NCBI RefSeq assembly: GCF_028737265.1
Contig: NZ_JAQZAK010000006.1
Span: forward strand, 124,001 to 188,000
DNA: 64,000 nt
Source: Actinomycetospora callitridis
Lineage (GTDB): Bacteria > Actinomycetota > Actinomycetes > Mycobacteriales > Pseudonocardiaceae
Reading direction: 5' to 3'
Numbering within the stretch: the stretch's first letter is position 1; every line of letters starts with the position of its first letter. Position numbers and translations under genes: made by a program. Under the pieces are notes generated by a model. The model was not told the DNA's origin, did no database searches, and saw nothing but the letters and a program-made list of their open reading frames with translations. This document shows, piece after piece, positions 50,730 to 59,580 of this stretch.

Positions 50730-52109
50730 ATGGCCACCACGCCCACCCCCACCCCGATCGGACGTCGCCCGGAGCTGGGCGGGCGGTTCGCCCCGGTGCC
50801 CGACGAGATCGACGCCGTCGACCTCCCCGTCGAGGGGAGCCTGCCGCCCGAGCTCACCGGGCGCTACCTGCGCAACGGCCCCAACCGGCTGCTCGGCGAG
50901 GAGCCCGGCCACCTCTTCACCGCGCACGGGATGCTGCACGGCGTGCGGCTGCGCGAGGGGCGCGCGGAGTGGTACCGCAACCGCTGGGTGCGCACGCGCG
51001 CGCTCGAGGGGCACCCGTTCCTGTCCGAGGCCGGCGTCGACCTGGCCGCGGTCCCCGCGAACACCCACGTCATCGAGCACGGCGGGCGGCTGTTCGCGCT
51101 GGTCGAGAACGGGCTGCCCTACGAGGTGGACGCCGACCTCGGCACCGTCGGGCCCTGCGACTTCGACGGCAGGCTCACCACGGCGATGACGGCGCATCCG
51201 AAGACCGACCCGGTCAGCGGCGACCTGCACTTCTTCGGCTACTCGCCGTTCCCGCCGTTCCTGACCTACCACCGGCTCTCCGCCGACGGCAGCGATCTCG
51301 TCAGCCGCGGGGTCGACGTCGCGGGGCCGACGATGATGCACGACTTCGCGGTCACCGCCGAGCACGTCGTGTGGCTCGACCTGCCGATGACCTTCCAGTG
51401 GGAGCGGATGGCGACGGGCATGCCGTTCGGCTGGGACGAGTCGTACGGCGCGCGCCTCGGTGTGATGCGCCAGGACGACCCGGCAGGCGCGGTGACGTGG
51501 TTCGACGTCGACCCCTGCTACGTCTTCCACGTGGGCGGGGCGCACACCGACGACGACGGGCGCGTGGTGGTCGACGGCGCGCGCTACGCGCCGGCGGACG
51601 TCGGGGTGATGTGGGGCGGGCCCGTGCCGGGCGACCCCGCGGCGGCCGCCGCGGCCACGGGCGCGGCCCGGATGCACCGCTGGGTGCTCGACCCGCGCGA
51701 CGGCTCGGTGACCGAGACGGCGCTCGAGGAGCGGGGCGTCGAGTTCCCGACGATCGACGAGGCGCTCGTGGGCCGCCCGTCGCGCTGGCGCTACGCCGTC
51801 GCCGATCGCGGCGCGGGTGGCGAGCGGGCCGGCGCCGTGGTGAAGGTCGACAGCGACGGCACCCTGGCCGCGCACGAGCTGGGCCCCGACGTCGTGGCGG
51901 GCGAGGCGGTGTTCGTGGCGTCCGAGGCGCCCGGTCGCGCCGAGGACGACGGCTGGCTGCTGACGATCACCACCACCCGCGACGGCGCGGCGTCCCAGCT
52001 GCTGGTGCTCGACGCGACCGACGTCGGCGGGCCTGCGGTCGCCGCGGTGACCCTCCCCCGCGGCGTGCCCTCGGGCTTCCACGGCAGCTGGATTCCCGAC
52101 CCCATGTGA
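50730..52109 (+). CDS. Carotenoid oxygenase (RPE65/CCD family)
   Basis: A 459-residue non-heme iron dioxygenase that cleaves double bonds of carotenoids, apocarotenoids or, in some cases, lignin-derived stilbenes. Iron ligands are visible as His in TAMTAHPKTDPVSG, MMHDFAVTAEH, FHVGGAH and GFHGSWIPDPM. The N-terminus has GRYLRNGPNRL and FTAHGMLHGVRLREG. ATG 50706 lies in the operator, so ATG 50730 with GAGGGTGGGG before it is preferred. Its TGA stop is in the left arm of the family A repeat. A PadR regulator next door could mean phenolic or stilbene inducers. Confidence 0.9.
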   Translation: MATTPTPTPIGRRPELGGRFAPVPDEIDAVDLPVEGSLPPELTGRYLRNGPNRLLGEEPGHLFTAHGMLHGVRLREGRAEWYRNRWVRTRALEGHPFLSEAGVDLAAVPANTHVIEHGGRLFALVENGLPYEVDADLGTVGPCDFDGRLTTAMTAHPKTDPVSGDLHFFGYSPFPPFLTYHRLSADGSDLVSRGVDVAGPTMMHDFAVTAEHVVWLDLPMTFQWERMATGMPFGWDESYGARLGVMRQDDPAGAVTWFDVDPCYVFHVGGAHTDDDGRVVVDGARYAPADVGVMWGGPVPGDPAAAAAATGAARMHRWVLDPRDGSVTETALEERGVEFPTIDEALVGRPSRWRYAVADRGAGGERAGAVVKVDSDGTLAAHELGPDVVAGEAVFVASEAPGRAEDDGWLLTITTTRDGAASQLLVLDATDVGGPAVAAVTLPRGVPSGFHGSWIPDPM

Positions 52110-52145
52110 GTGAAGTTCCCGGCTATAGCCGGGAACTTCGCTCAC
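52106..52145. terminator. CTATAG-centred inverted repeat (family A, copy 2) over a stop codon
   Basis: Left arm GTGAGTGAAGTTCCCGGCTA (52106-52125) and right arm TAGCCGGGAACTTCGCTCAC (52126-52145) pair at 19 of 20 positions without a loop. The left arm holds the TGA stop (52107-52109) of the oxygenase, and the stop of the convergent gene begins 4 nt past the right end. Compared with copy 1 at 6131, the core TTCCCGGCTATAGCCGGGA is conserved. Confidence 0.75.
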
Positions 52146-52148
52146 GGG

Positions 52149-52949
52149 TCAGTTGAGGTGCGCGCGCCAGCGACGGGCGTGGCGGCGGAGCTCGTCGGCG
52201 TCGCGGGGCAGGTGCTCCGCCCAGTGCTCGAGCAGGGCCGCGGCCTCGCCGAACGCCGCGCGGCGCCCGCGGATCTCGGCCAGCTCGGCGACCTCGACCG
52301 CGGAGACCCCGGGAAGGGCGAGGCGCATGCGCAGCACCCACCCGAGCTGGGCGAGGTCGCCGCGCGCCCGGTGGATGCCGCGCAGGTTGGCGAGCATCCG
52401 CACGAGGACGGAGTCGTTGGTGACCGGCGCCAGGAAGGCGTCGTCGAATGCCCCGTCGGAGCCGAGGCCCGTCGACTCCCGGAACCGGCGCTCGCACTGC
52501 TCGCGGTCGAGCATCTCCCCGGTGAACGGGTCGAGGTGGCGCGCCGAGCCCACGGGGTGCACGAGGAAGTGCCCCGGCATCCCGACCGGCTCCAGCGCGA
52601 CGCCCGCGCGGCGCCCGACCTCCATGCACAGCACGGCGAGGGTGATCGGGATGCCGGTACGCCGGCCGAGCACCTCGATCAGGGAGGAGTTCCGCGGGTC
52701 GTAGTAGTCCTCGCGGTCGCCGTGGAAGCCCTCCTCGACGAAGAGCCGGTGCACCAGGGCGTCGACGTCGGTGATCCCCACGGCGAGCCGGTCGATCTCG
52801 GCGCGCGCGTGCTCCGCGTCGGCCGACGGGTCGGCGGCGCGGGCGATCTCGAGCGCGCCCTCCAGCAGGTCCGGCTCCCCCGCCGCGACCAGGGCGAGGA
52901 AACGCTCCACGGCCGCCCGGCGCGCCGCGTCGTCGTCCACGCCGCGCAT
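52149..52949 (-). CDS. SirB1/transglutaminase-like family protein
   Basis: A 266-residue protein of the SirB1 (UPF0162) family. The central segment DYYDPRNSSLIEVLGRRTGI, then PITLAVLCMEVGRRAGVALE and VGMPGHFLVHP, is highly conserved; it is a transglutaminase-like fold with Cys, His and Asp (CMEV, GHFLV, LDPFTGEML). The C-terminal TPR-like helices begin at LVRMLANLRGIHRARGDLAQ. Function is not established; proteolytic or peptide-binding roles are suggested for such folds. Convergent with the carotenoid oxygenase. Confidence 0.85.
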   Translation of the reverse strand: MRGVDDDAARRAAVERFLALVAAGEPDLLEGALEIARAADPSADAEHARAEIDRLAVGITDVDALVHRLFVEEGFHGDREDYYDPRNSSLIEVLGRRTGIPITLAVLCMEVGRRAGVALEPVGMPGHFLVHPVGSARHLDPFTGEMLDREQCERRFRESTGLGSDGAFDDAFLAPVTNDSVLVRMLANLRGIHRARGDLAQLGWVLRMRLALPGVSAVEVAELAEIRGRRAAFGEAAALLEHWAEHLPRDADELRRHARRWRAHLN

Positions 52950-52998
52950 CCTGCCCCCGCGGGCGCCGGACCGCCGGATGGTCGGACGGGCGTGGTGG

Positions 52999-54543
52999 TC
53001 AGGCGGGCGCGGCCACCGTCCCGCTGCCCCGGGTCCAGGTCAGCGCCCCGTGCTCGAAGTTCTGCTGACGCCCGGTCGGGACGTCGTACTCGGCGCTGGT
53101 CGGGTAGCCGAGCGGCGAGCCCTCGGCGCCGGCACCCCGCCAGTGCTCGGCGATCGCCCCGGTCACCGGCCACGCCCCGGTCCGCGGCGACCAGACCACC
53201 GAGCCGCGCTCGAAGTCGGTGCGCCGCCCCGTGCCGTCGACGGTGGGCGACTCGACGCGGGTCGGCTCGCCGAGCGCGTCACGGTCGGCCGACCAGGCCG
53301 TCCGGACGTCCGCCGCCGCGCCCGCGATGAGCTCCTGCACCTTCACGCGCAGCGGCTCCATCTGCGCGTAGGCGGCGTCGCCCGGGCACGACGTCCGGCC
53401 CACGTCGCGGTGCGCGAACAGCGCCGGCACCGTCGTCGACTGGCCCTTCGGGAAGCGCGAGGTGCCCCCGCCGTTCGACGTGAGCTGCACCTGCTGGCGC
53501 GGGTCGCGGTAGAGCCCGCCGAGCTTCCACGCGGCCAGCGCCGCCGTGGACGCCATCGCGGCGGGGGTCGCCGGCGTGCCCTGGTAGTTGCCCATCATCG
53601 CGATGCCGAAGGTCTCGCGGTTGAACCCGCCCGCGTGGGCGGCGGTGACGTTGCGGTCGAGCCCGCCCGCGCGTCCCTCGAAGATCGTCCCGTACTTGTC
53701 GACGAGGGCGTTGTAGCCGATGTCGCCCCAGCCCTGGCTCTCCGAGTGGTAGGCGAAGATCGCGCGGACGATGCCCGGGGAGTCGGCGGGCGAGTAGTCG
53801 TTGGACTCGCTGGTGTGGTGGATGGTCACCGCGCGCACCGCCGGGGTCGTCTGCGGCGGCCACGTCATCTTCGACTCGTCGGCGCCCCACTGGGCGCGCG
53901 TCACGTACTTCGGGGTGGCCGGCCCGCGCGCCGAGCCCATCGCCCCGATCGCCTGGTCGTTGCTGCCGACGCCCGGGTCGATCCGCACGACCTGCACCTG
54001 GTCGGTCACCGGCTGCCCGGCGCGCATCGCGCGGACCTCGACCCCGGTGCGGTCGCCCACCCAGATCGGGTCGGTCCCGCCGCGCACGGGCCCGCCGGTC
54101 GGGGGCACGTCCTCGCGCTCGCTGCCCGCCGGGTCGAGGTTCGTCCAGGTGCCCCACCGCCCGGCGGCGTCGGTCGAGCGCAGGGACACCGCGTCCGGCG
54201 CCGGTCCGGCCCAGGTCACGGCGACGAGACGCAGCGGGCTCTCGCTGCGCGCCTGCCGCGCCCCGAGCGCGTCACGGGCCCCCGGCGCGTACGAGACGGG
54301 CGCGACGCCGGCCGCCACCGGCGCCGCGGGCGGCAGACCGGCCGGTGGCATGACCGCGTGCGCGGGATCGAGCTGCGAGACGCCGGTGGGCGCCGTCGGG
54401 TCGGGGGGCACCGCCGGACCGGCCGGCTGCGCCAGCGCGGGGCTCGGGAGCAGCAGCGCCCCCGTCGTCAGCAGCACGACGGCGCCCGTCCGCGTCCGCG
54501 TCGCCCTGCGGGCACGCCCCCTCGGAGCACCGGACCCGACCAT
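52999..54543 (-). CDS. Secreted N-acetylmuramoyl-L-alanine amidase (PGRP type) with LGFP repeats
   Basis: A 514-residue exported protein. A basic N-terminus, then TGAVVLLTTGALLLPSPALA form the signal peptide. A variable domain follows up to about 210. The amidase/PGRP domain has VTRAQWGADESKMTWPPQTT, RAVTIHHTSESNDY (zinc His), IGYNALVDKYGTIFEGRAGG, and LFAHRDVGRTSCPGDA (zinc His and Cys). At the end two LGFP-type repeats, such as GSPLGYPTSAEYDVPTGRQQ and NFEHGALTW, bind the wall. Such enzymes cut the amide between muramic acid and peptide. The upstream ATG/GTG extensions are unlikely because the signal peptide starts at 54543. Confidence 0.92.
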   Translation of the reverse strand: MVGSGAPRGRARRATRTRTGAVVLLTTGALLLPSPALAQPAGPAVPPDPTAPTGVSQLDPAHAVMPPAGLPPAAPVAAGVAPVSYAPGARDALGARQARSESPLRLVAVTWAGPAPDAVSLRSTDAAGRWGTWTNLDPAGSEREDVPPTGGPVRGGTDPIWVGDRTGVEVRAMRAGQPVTDQVQVVRIDPGVGSNDQAIGAMGSARGPATPKYVTRAQWGADESKMTWPPQTTPAVRAVTIHHTSESNDYSPADSPGIVRAIFAYHSESQGWGDIGYNALVDKYGTIFEGRAGGLDRNVTAAHAGGFNRETFGIAMMGNYQGTPATPAAMASTAALAAWKLGGLYRDPRQQVQLTSNGGGTSRFPKGQSTTVPALFAHRDVGRTSCPGDAAYAQMEPLRVKVQELIAGAAADVRTAWSADRDALGEPTRVESPTVDGTGRRTDFERGSVVWSPRTGAWPVTGAIAEHWRGAGAEGSPLGYPTSAEYDVPTGRQQNFEHGALTWTRGSGTVAAPA

Positions 54544-54679
54544 CGCGCACACACCTCCGCTCGCGTCGGCGGCCTCGTCATGATCCGCCGGCGCCCACGA
54601 TGACCCCCACATGCGCACCACTCGCCACACCACGCGCAGAAGGCGCCCGGTCGGGTGACTTCGTGTCAGCGCTCTCCAC

Positions 54680-55294
54680 TCAGAGGTGAGCCTGCGCGAA
54701 CGTCGCCACCGTCCTCATCGCCATGGCGTCCGCCCCCGCGCCGATCGGGGCCGCGACGACGGGGATGAGCTTGGTGACGTTGAGGGCGCCGCGTTTGGTG
54801 AAGCGCGAGGTGAGGCGGTAGCCGATGCGGGTGTCGAGCTGTCCGCGCACCTCGGGCGGCAGGCGGCGCAGGCCGTAGAGCAGCGAGGCGTTGACGAGGT
54901 CGAGTCCCGTGCGCTCGGCGAGCTCGGTGCCGTCGGCGCCCAGGACGCACACGAGCGCCGCGGTCCGGATCACCGGGTCCTCGAGGTCCCGGCCGCGCAG
55001 GTGGGCGATCACGGCGGCGAGGCGCGTGCCGAGCAGGTAGAGCCCGGTCATCCCCGCCGGCGCGGTGACCACGAGCGTCGCGGCGCCCCCGAGGCTGGTG
55101 AGCAGGCCCGAGCTGGCCGCGAGCCGGACATGGCTGCCGACGACCCGGCGCACCGCGGCCTCGACGTCGTCCTCGGTCGCGCGCAACGCGTCGTCGGCCA
55201 CCGACGCCGCGCCGGCGAACGGGCCGATCCCGCCGACCGCGCGCCGCCACAACTCGTCGATCAGGGTGTCGGGCAGACCCCGCGAGCTCGCCAC
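54680..55294 (-). CDS. EcsC family protein
   Basis: A 204-residue protein that resembles the EcsC group: a helix with VGGIGPFAGAASVADDALR, then LLTSLGGAATLVVTAPAGMTGLYLLGTR and GRDLEDPVIRTAALVCVLGAD, and C-terminal RLTSRFTKRGALNVTKLIPV with VAAPIGAGADAMAMRTVATF. The glycine-rich hydrophobic stretches suggest a membrane association. EcsC-type proteins have no firm function; in Bacillus a relative is encoded with an ABC transporter, but there is none here. Confidence 0.7.
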   Translation of the reverse strand: MASSRGLPDTLIDELWRRAVGGIGPFAGAASVADDALRATEDDVEAAVRRVVGSHVRLAASSGLLTSLGGAATLVVTAPAGMTGLYLLGTRLAAVIAHLRGRDLEDPVIRTAALVCVLGADGTELAERTGLDLVNASLLYGLRRLPPEVRGQLDTRIGYRLTSRFTKRGALNVTKLIPVVAAPIGAGADAMAMRTVATFAQAHL

Positions 55295-55317
55295 CCGCCC
55301 AGTGTCTCCGAGAGGGT

Positions 55318-55968
55318 TCAGTCCAGGAGGTCACAGGCCGCGGTGAGCGTGCCGGCCCAGCGCTCGCGCGCGTCGCGGACCCGGGCGCGCTCGAGGCGCT
55401 CGCGCTGGGTGTCGGCGTGCACCCAGGCCAGGATCATCGGGTCGACGCGCGCACCGTAGAAGGCGTCGACGACGAGCTCGGCGAGGTGGTGGTCCGCGCT
55501 CGCGATCTCCTTGTACTCCCAGATCGCGATCAGCCGCGCAGGTGGCTCGCCGAGCGCACCGACGCTGTCGAGCATCGCCACGGCCGTCGCGCCTCCGGGG
55601 GCGTCGGGGTGCATGTCCAGCAGCGCCGACCACACGGCGTCGGCGACGTCGCGCACCGCGTCACGCTCGAGGTCGCTCCACGTCGCCCAGTTCTCGGCGA
55701 TCCGGCCGAGCACGGTGCGCAGGTCCACACGGTCGTCGGTGAGCGCCCTGCGCAGCAGCCACGGGGTGAGCGCGCGCAGGTCGTCCGGCGTGCCCAGCGT
55801 GTTGCCCAGGGTGAGCGCCAGCGTGAGCGGGTCGGTGTCCGCGACCGACACCTCGCCACCGTGGCAGTGGGGGCAGCCCGCCAGCGACCGTGGGGCCGGG
55901 TGCGCCACGAAGGCGGCCTCGAGTCCCCACAGCGCGGCGTCCACGCCCGCATCCGTCTGCACGTCCAT
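55318..55968 (-). CDS. Hypothetical protein with a CxxC-His motif
   Basis: A 216-residue helical, acidic protein with no family that I recognise. CPHCHGG near residue 35 looks like a half zinc site and is the only Cys-rich spot. The rest is a helical series (DLRALTPWLLRRALTDDRVD, DVADAVWSALLDMHPDAPGG, LIAIWEYKEIASADHHLAEL). ATG 55968 is preferred over the one eight codons upstream. 24 nt separate it from the EcsC gene on the same strand, so the two may be cotranscribed. Confidence 0.65.
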   Translation of the reverse strand: MDVQTDAGVDAALWGLEAAFVAHPAPRSLAGCPHCHGGEVSVADTDPLTLALTLGNTLGTPDDLRALTPWLLRRALTDDRVDLRTVLGRIAENWATWSDLERDAVRDVADAVWSALLDMHPDAPGGATAVAMLDSVGALGEPPARLIAIWEYKEIASADHHLAELVVDAFYGARVDPMILAWVHADTQRERLERARVRDARERWAGTLTAACDLLD

Positions 55969-56186
55969 CGAGAGAAATCTTCGTCCTCGCAACGCGACAC
56001 GCTGGGCCGATAGGGCGAATATCCATCAGTGGTGTGACCGAGCGTCGCTCTGCGTACCGCCGAGCGTGTCAGCACGTCCACTCGTCTTGTCATCGAGGGG
56101 GCGGGTTCCGACCGCGACACGCCCGGGACGGGCCGTACAGATCACATCGGCGGGCGTCCGCGGGCGCCGTGGACGAGAGTCGGGAC
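55969..56186. other. Divergent intergenic region upstream of the esterase
   Basis: About 218 bp, the longest gene-free stretch here. A lower-GC patch at about 56007-56030 (GCGAATATCCATCAGTGGTG) may mark a promoter; no hairpin, operator or convincing small gene is seen. The esterase ATG 56187 is preceded by GAGAGTCGGGAC. Confidence 0.4.
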
Positions 56187-57698
56187 ATGCGCTCGCGGTC
56201 CCAGGCCCCCACTCCCGGTCCCGAGATCAAGACCACCGGCGGCGTCGTCCGCGGCATCACCACGCACGACGTGCACACCTGGCGCGGTGTCCCCTACGCG
56301 GCGCCGCCCGTCGGCGATCTCCGCCTGCGCGCCCCGCAGCCCGTGGTGCCGTGGGAGGGCGCGCGCGACGCCTCGCGGTACGGGCCGGTGCCGATCCAGG
56401 AGCGTGTCGGCGAGTTCATCGGCGCCGGTAAGCACACCCCGATGGGCGAGGACTGCCTGACGCTCAACGTCAGCGCCCCGGCCACCCCGTCCGACGAACC
56501 GCGCCCCGTGATGGTCTGGTTCTACGGCGGCGCGTTCGTCGTCGGGGCGTCGTCGGCCCCCACCTACCGCGGCTACGACTTCGTGCGCCGCGGCGAGTGC
56601 CTCGTCGTGACCGTCAACTACCGCCTCGGCGCGCTCGGCTACCTCGACTTCTCCGGCTTCGGCACGCCCGAGCGCCCCATCGAGTCGAACCTCGGCCTGC
56701 GCGACCAGATCGCCGCCCTGGAGTGGGTGCGCGACAACATCGCGGCCTTCGGGGGCGACCCCGGGCAGGTCACGGTGTTCGGCGAGTCGGCCGGGGCGAT
56801 CTCGGTGACGACGCTGATGGCGACGCCCGCCGCCCATGGCCTGTTCCACCGGGCCATCGCCGAGAGCTCGGCGCCGGGCATGGTGTTCGGCCAGGAGCGC
56901 GCGCGGGGCTGGGCCGCCGGGTTCGTCTCCGCCCTGGGTGCCGACGACGACCCGCTCCGGGGCCTCACGACCGCCACCCCGGACGAGCTGCTGGCCGCCG
57001 CCCGCATCCTGCGCGAGAGCATCGGCGACCAGCCGGGCACGATCCCCACCGCGCCCGTCGTCGACGGTGACCTGCTGCCCGAGTCCCCGCTCGACGCGTT
57101 CGAGGGCGGCCGCGCGGTCGACGTCCCACTGATCATCGGCACCAACGACACCGAGGGGCGCCTCTTCGAGCTCCCCCGCCTGCGGATGGACGTCCTGGTC
57201 AGCGAGGAGCGGGCGTCGCAGATGTTCGCGCTGACCCAGCCCGAGCTGCGTGACCAGGTGCTCGCCGCCTACGAAGGCACGGCGCACCGCAAGGACCTCG
57301 GCGGGGACTACATGTTCTGGTACCCGTCGGTGCGCGTCATGCAGGCGCACCGGGGGCCGGTGTGGGCGTACCGCTACGACCTCACGACGCCGGTGCTGAA
57401 CCTGATGGGCGTCCGGGCCACACACGGCATGGAGCTCTACGCCGTGTTCGGTCTCGTCGACTCGGGCGCGGCCCGCGTCCTGACCGCACTCGGCGGGCGT
57501 CGCCACCTGCGGGCACTGTCCGAGCGCATCCAGGCCGACTGGGTCCACTTCGCCCGGTACGGCACGCCGGCCGGCCACTGGCCGACCTACGACACCGAGA
57601 CCCGCCTCACGAAGATCTTCGATCGCACCGATCGCGTCGAGTCAGACCCCCGCCGCGAGCGCCGGCTCGCGTGGCAGGGGTTCCGGGGTTACGACTGA
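56187..57698 (+). CDS. Type B carboxylesterase
   Basis: A 503-residue alpha/beta-hydrolase of the carboxylesterase/cholinesterase family. GVVRGITTHDVHTWRGVPYA and PVMVWFYGGAFVVGAS (oxyanion hole) precede the nucleophile in VTVFGESAGAISVTTLMATP. The acid is probably in NDTEGRLFELP, and the His in RATHGMELYAVFG. It hydrolyses carboxylic esters; natural substrate unknown. No signal peptide is present. It is monocistronic. Confidence 0.92.
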   Translation: MRSRSQAPTPGPEIKTTGGVVRGITTHDVHTWRGVPYAAPPVGDLRLRAPQPVVPWEGARDASRYGPVPIQERVGEFIGAGKHTPMGEDCLTLNVSAPATPSDEPRPVMVWFYGGAFVVGASSAPTYRGYDFVRRGECLVVTVNYRLGALGYLDFSGFGTPERPIESNLGLRDQIAALEWVRDNIAAFGGDPGQVTVFGESAGAISVTTLMATPAAHGLFHRAIAESSAPGMVFGQERARGWAAGFVSALGADDDPLRGLTTATPDELLAAARILRESIGDQPGTIPTAPVVDGDLLPESPLDAFEGGRAVDVPLIIGTNDTEGRLFELPRLRMDVLVSEERASQMFALTQPELRDQVLAAYEGTAHRKDLGGDYMFWYPSVRVMQAHRGPVWAYRYDLTTPVLNLMGVRATHGMELYAVFGLVDSGAARVLTALGGRRHLRALSERIQADWVHFARYGTPAGHWPTYDTETRLTKIFDRTDRVESDPRRERRLAWQGFRGYD

Positions 57699-57843
57699 TC
57701 CGCCCCCGCTCTCGTGCTGAGCGTGGAACGCTCGTCCGGTGGCGGATCTCCAGGTGACCGCGGGTCGACGGCGATGGCCTGCGCGGGCGTCTCGCCGAGG
57801 TCATCGACCGACTGCCGCGGTGAGAGGCAGGACCACCCACGAC

Positions 57844-57866
57844 GAAGCTTCGAAAACCGAAGCTTC
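57844..57866. repeat. Family C hairpin, intergenic copy
   Basis: GAAGCTTCG-AAAAC-CGAAGCTTC is a perfect 9-bp stem with the same AAAAC loop as the coding copies at 44743, 44968 and 45070. The 17-base core is identical. It lies 20 bp past the end of the small membrane protein gene and 145 bp after the esterase, in noncoding DNA. Confidence 0.85.
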
Positions 57867-57885
57867 TCCCTGGAAGAAGCCGCCG

Positions 57886-58146
57886 TCAGGACGACTTGGC
57901 GTTCCGCTTCCGGGACGCGACGCGCAGGGTGATCGCGAGGGCGACGAGGGCCACGACGGCGAAGACGATGCCGAGCACGATGTCGTGGAGCACCAAGAAG
58001 AAGATCAGGGCGACACCGACCGACAGGGCCGTGCCGAGGATCCCGATCCCGACGTTGAGCTTGAGCTCACTCTGCTTCTCGGGCGCGTGGTCCGGGTCCG
58101 CCGCGGGGTTGCGGGCCTGGGGGGTCTTGCCCTGCTCCTCGGTCAT
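57886..58146 (-). CDS. Small two-helix membrane protein
   Basis: An 86-residue protein: a polar N-terminus, then VGIGILGTALSVGVALIFFL and VLGIVFAVVALVALAITLRV helices, and a basic end (ASRKRNAKSS). No family is recognised. Such small proteins occur next to transporters; here the dicarboxylate carrier lies 28 nt upstream on the same strand, so it may be cotranscribed with it. Confidence 0.72.
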   Translation of the reverse strand: MTEEQGKTPQARNPAADPDHAPEKQSELKLNVGIGILGTALSVGVALIFFLVLHDIVLGIVFAVVALVALAITLRVASRKRNAKSS

Positions 58147-58174
58147 GGGGGTCGGGTTACCCGCTCGGTGGCTC

Positions 58175-59479
58175 CTACAGCCATCCGGGCAGGACGAGCA
58201 GGGCCCACGCCAGCAGGGGACCCGTCACCACGACGATCCCGCTGTAGACGAGCATCCGGCGGTAGAACGCCTCCCGGTCGATGTCGGCCGGCGTGGACGC
58301 GAGCACCAGCGCACCGTTGGTCGAGAACGGGCTGACGTCGACGACCGTGGACGCGACCGCGAGCGCCGCGACCATCCCGACCGCGCTGACCGCCCCCTGC
58401 TGGAGGAACGGGAGCGCCAGCGGGATCGCGACGCCGAGGATGCCCGCCGACGACGCGAACGCCGAGAGCACGCCGCCGAGGTAGCAGAGCAGCAGCGCCG
58501 CGATCAGCGGGACGCCGAGCGCGACGATGGCCTCACCGACGTAGTCCACGGTGCCCGCCTCCTGGAGCACCGCGACGTAGGTGAGCACGCCGCAGACCAG
58601 CAGGATCGTGGACCAGGCGATGCCGCGCGTGGCCTCGCGGTGCCCGGCCGGGCACAGGATCCCGAGCACCACCGCGATCGTCAGCGACAGCACGCCGACG
58701 TCGAGCCCGAACGCCACCGTGCCCACCGCGAGCGCCAGGATGCCGATCAGCGTGAGGACCTGGGCGCGGTCGACGGGCGGGGCCTCCTGCTGCTCGGCGT
58801 CCTCCTCGGTGTCCTCCTCGGTGTCCGTGCTCGACGTGCCCTCCGGCCCGCCCACCGGCACGTTGTGCGCCACCCGCACGCCCGCCAGGGACCGGCCGCC
58901 GAGGACGACGAAGATGACCGCCGCGATCACGAGGTTGATCACGAGCGGGGCGAGGAAGAGCACCGTGGGGCTGAACGGGATCCCGGTCGGACCGACGACG
59001 CCGGCCACGAAGGTGCCGTAGACGCTGATCGGGGAGAAGGCGCCGGCCAGTGATCCGTGGACGACCATCATGCCCATGAGCAGCAGGTCCACCCCGTAGC
59101 GGCGGGCGAACGGCATCGCCAGCGGCGCCACGATCGCGACCGCGAACAGCGCGCCGATCGCCGAGAACACCGCGGACAGCGTGAAGAAGATCCACGGCGC
59201 GGCGACGAGGTGGCCCCGCACGAGGCGCATGGACCAGCGCACGAGCAGGTCGACCGTGCCGTTCTGGTGGGCGACCGCGAAGAGGTAGGTCAGCCCGAGC
59301 AGGATGAGGAACAGGTCGCCGGGGAACTCGGCGAGCACGTCGTCGAGGCTCATGCCGACGACGATCACGCCGACGCCGGCCGCCGCCACGAACCCGAGCG
59401 CGCCGAGGTTGATCGGCAGCACCGTCGCGATCACGAAGATCGCGACCAGCACCACGATGGAGACGATCACCGGCGTCAC
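58175..59479 (-). CDS. Dicarboxylate carrier, MatC-like / SLC13 family
   Basis: A 434-residue transporter with 10 to 12 membrane helices. The N-terminus (LPINLGALGFVAAAGVGVIV, then GMSLDDVLAEFPGDLFLILL and GLTYLFAVAHQNGTVDLLV) matches the MatC N-terminal domain of malonate carriers. A hydrophilic acidic loop rich in Glu/Asp/Thr sits in the middle (TSSTDTEEDTEEDAEQQE). The second half has SAFASSAGILGVAIPLALPF and STVVDVSPFSTNGALVLAST. It likely imports a dicarboxylate such as malonate or a citrate-like ion. GTG 59479 is chosen since GGGAGGAGAG precedes it. Confidence 0.83.
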   Translation of the reverse strand: MTPVIVSIVVLVAIFVIATVLPINLGALGFVAAAGVGVIVVGMSLDDVLAEFPGDLFLILLGLTYLFAVAHQNGTVDLLVRWSMRLVRGHLVAAPWIFFTLSAVFSAIGALFAVAIVAPLAMPFARRYGVDLLLMGMMVVHGSLAGAFSPISVYGTFVAGVVGPTGIPFSPTVLFLAPLVINLVIAAVIFVVLGGRSLAGVRVAHNVPVGGPEGTSSTDTEEDTEEDAEQQEAPPVDRAQVLTLIGILALAVGTVAFGLDVGVLSLTIAVVLGILCPAGHREATRGIAWSTILLVCGVLTYVAVLQEAGTVDYVGEAIVALGVPLIAALLLCYLGGVLSAFASSAGILGVAIPLALPFLQQGAVSAVGMVAALAVASTVVDVSPFSTNGALVLASTPADIDREAFYRRMLVYSGIVVVTGPLLAWALLVLPGWL

Positions 59480-59580
59480 GCGCTCTCCTCCCGCCGGGCA
59501 GGCCACCCCGCCCGCCGAGAGGAGGATTCGCCCATACGGGTGGCGGCGTCGTCAATCCCGACGCGCGGCCAGCGCCGTCC

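Noticed and set aside
57739..58335. Plus-strand frame containing ASKTEAS at the intergenic family C hairpin
   Set aside because: It runs through the opposing small membrane protein and the transporter gene, is low complexity and has no ribosome site. The peptide is due to the hairpin sequence only.
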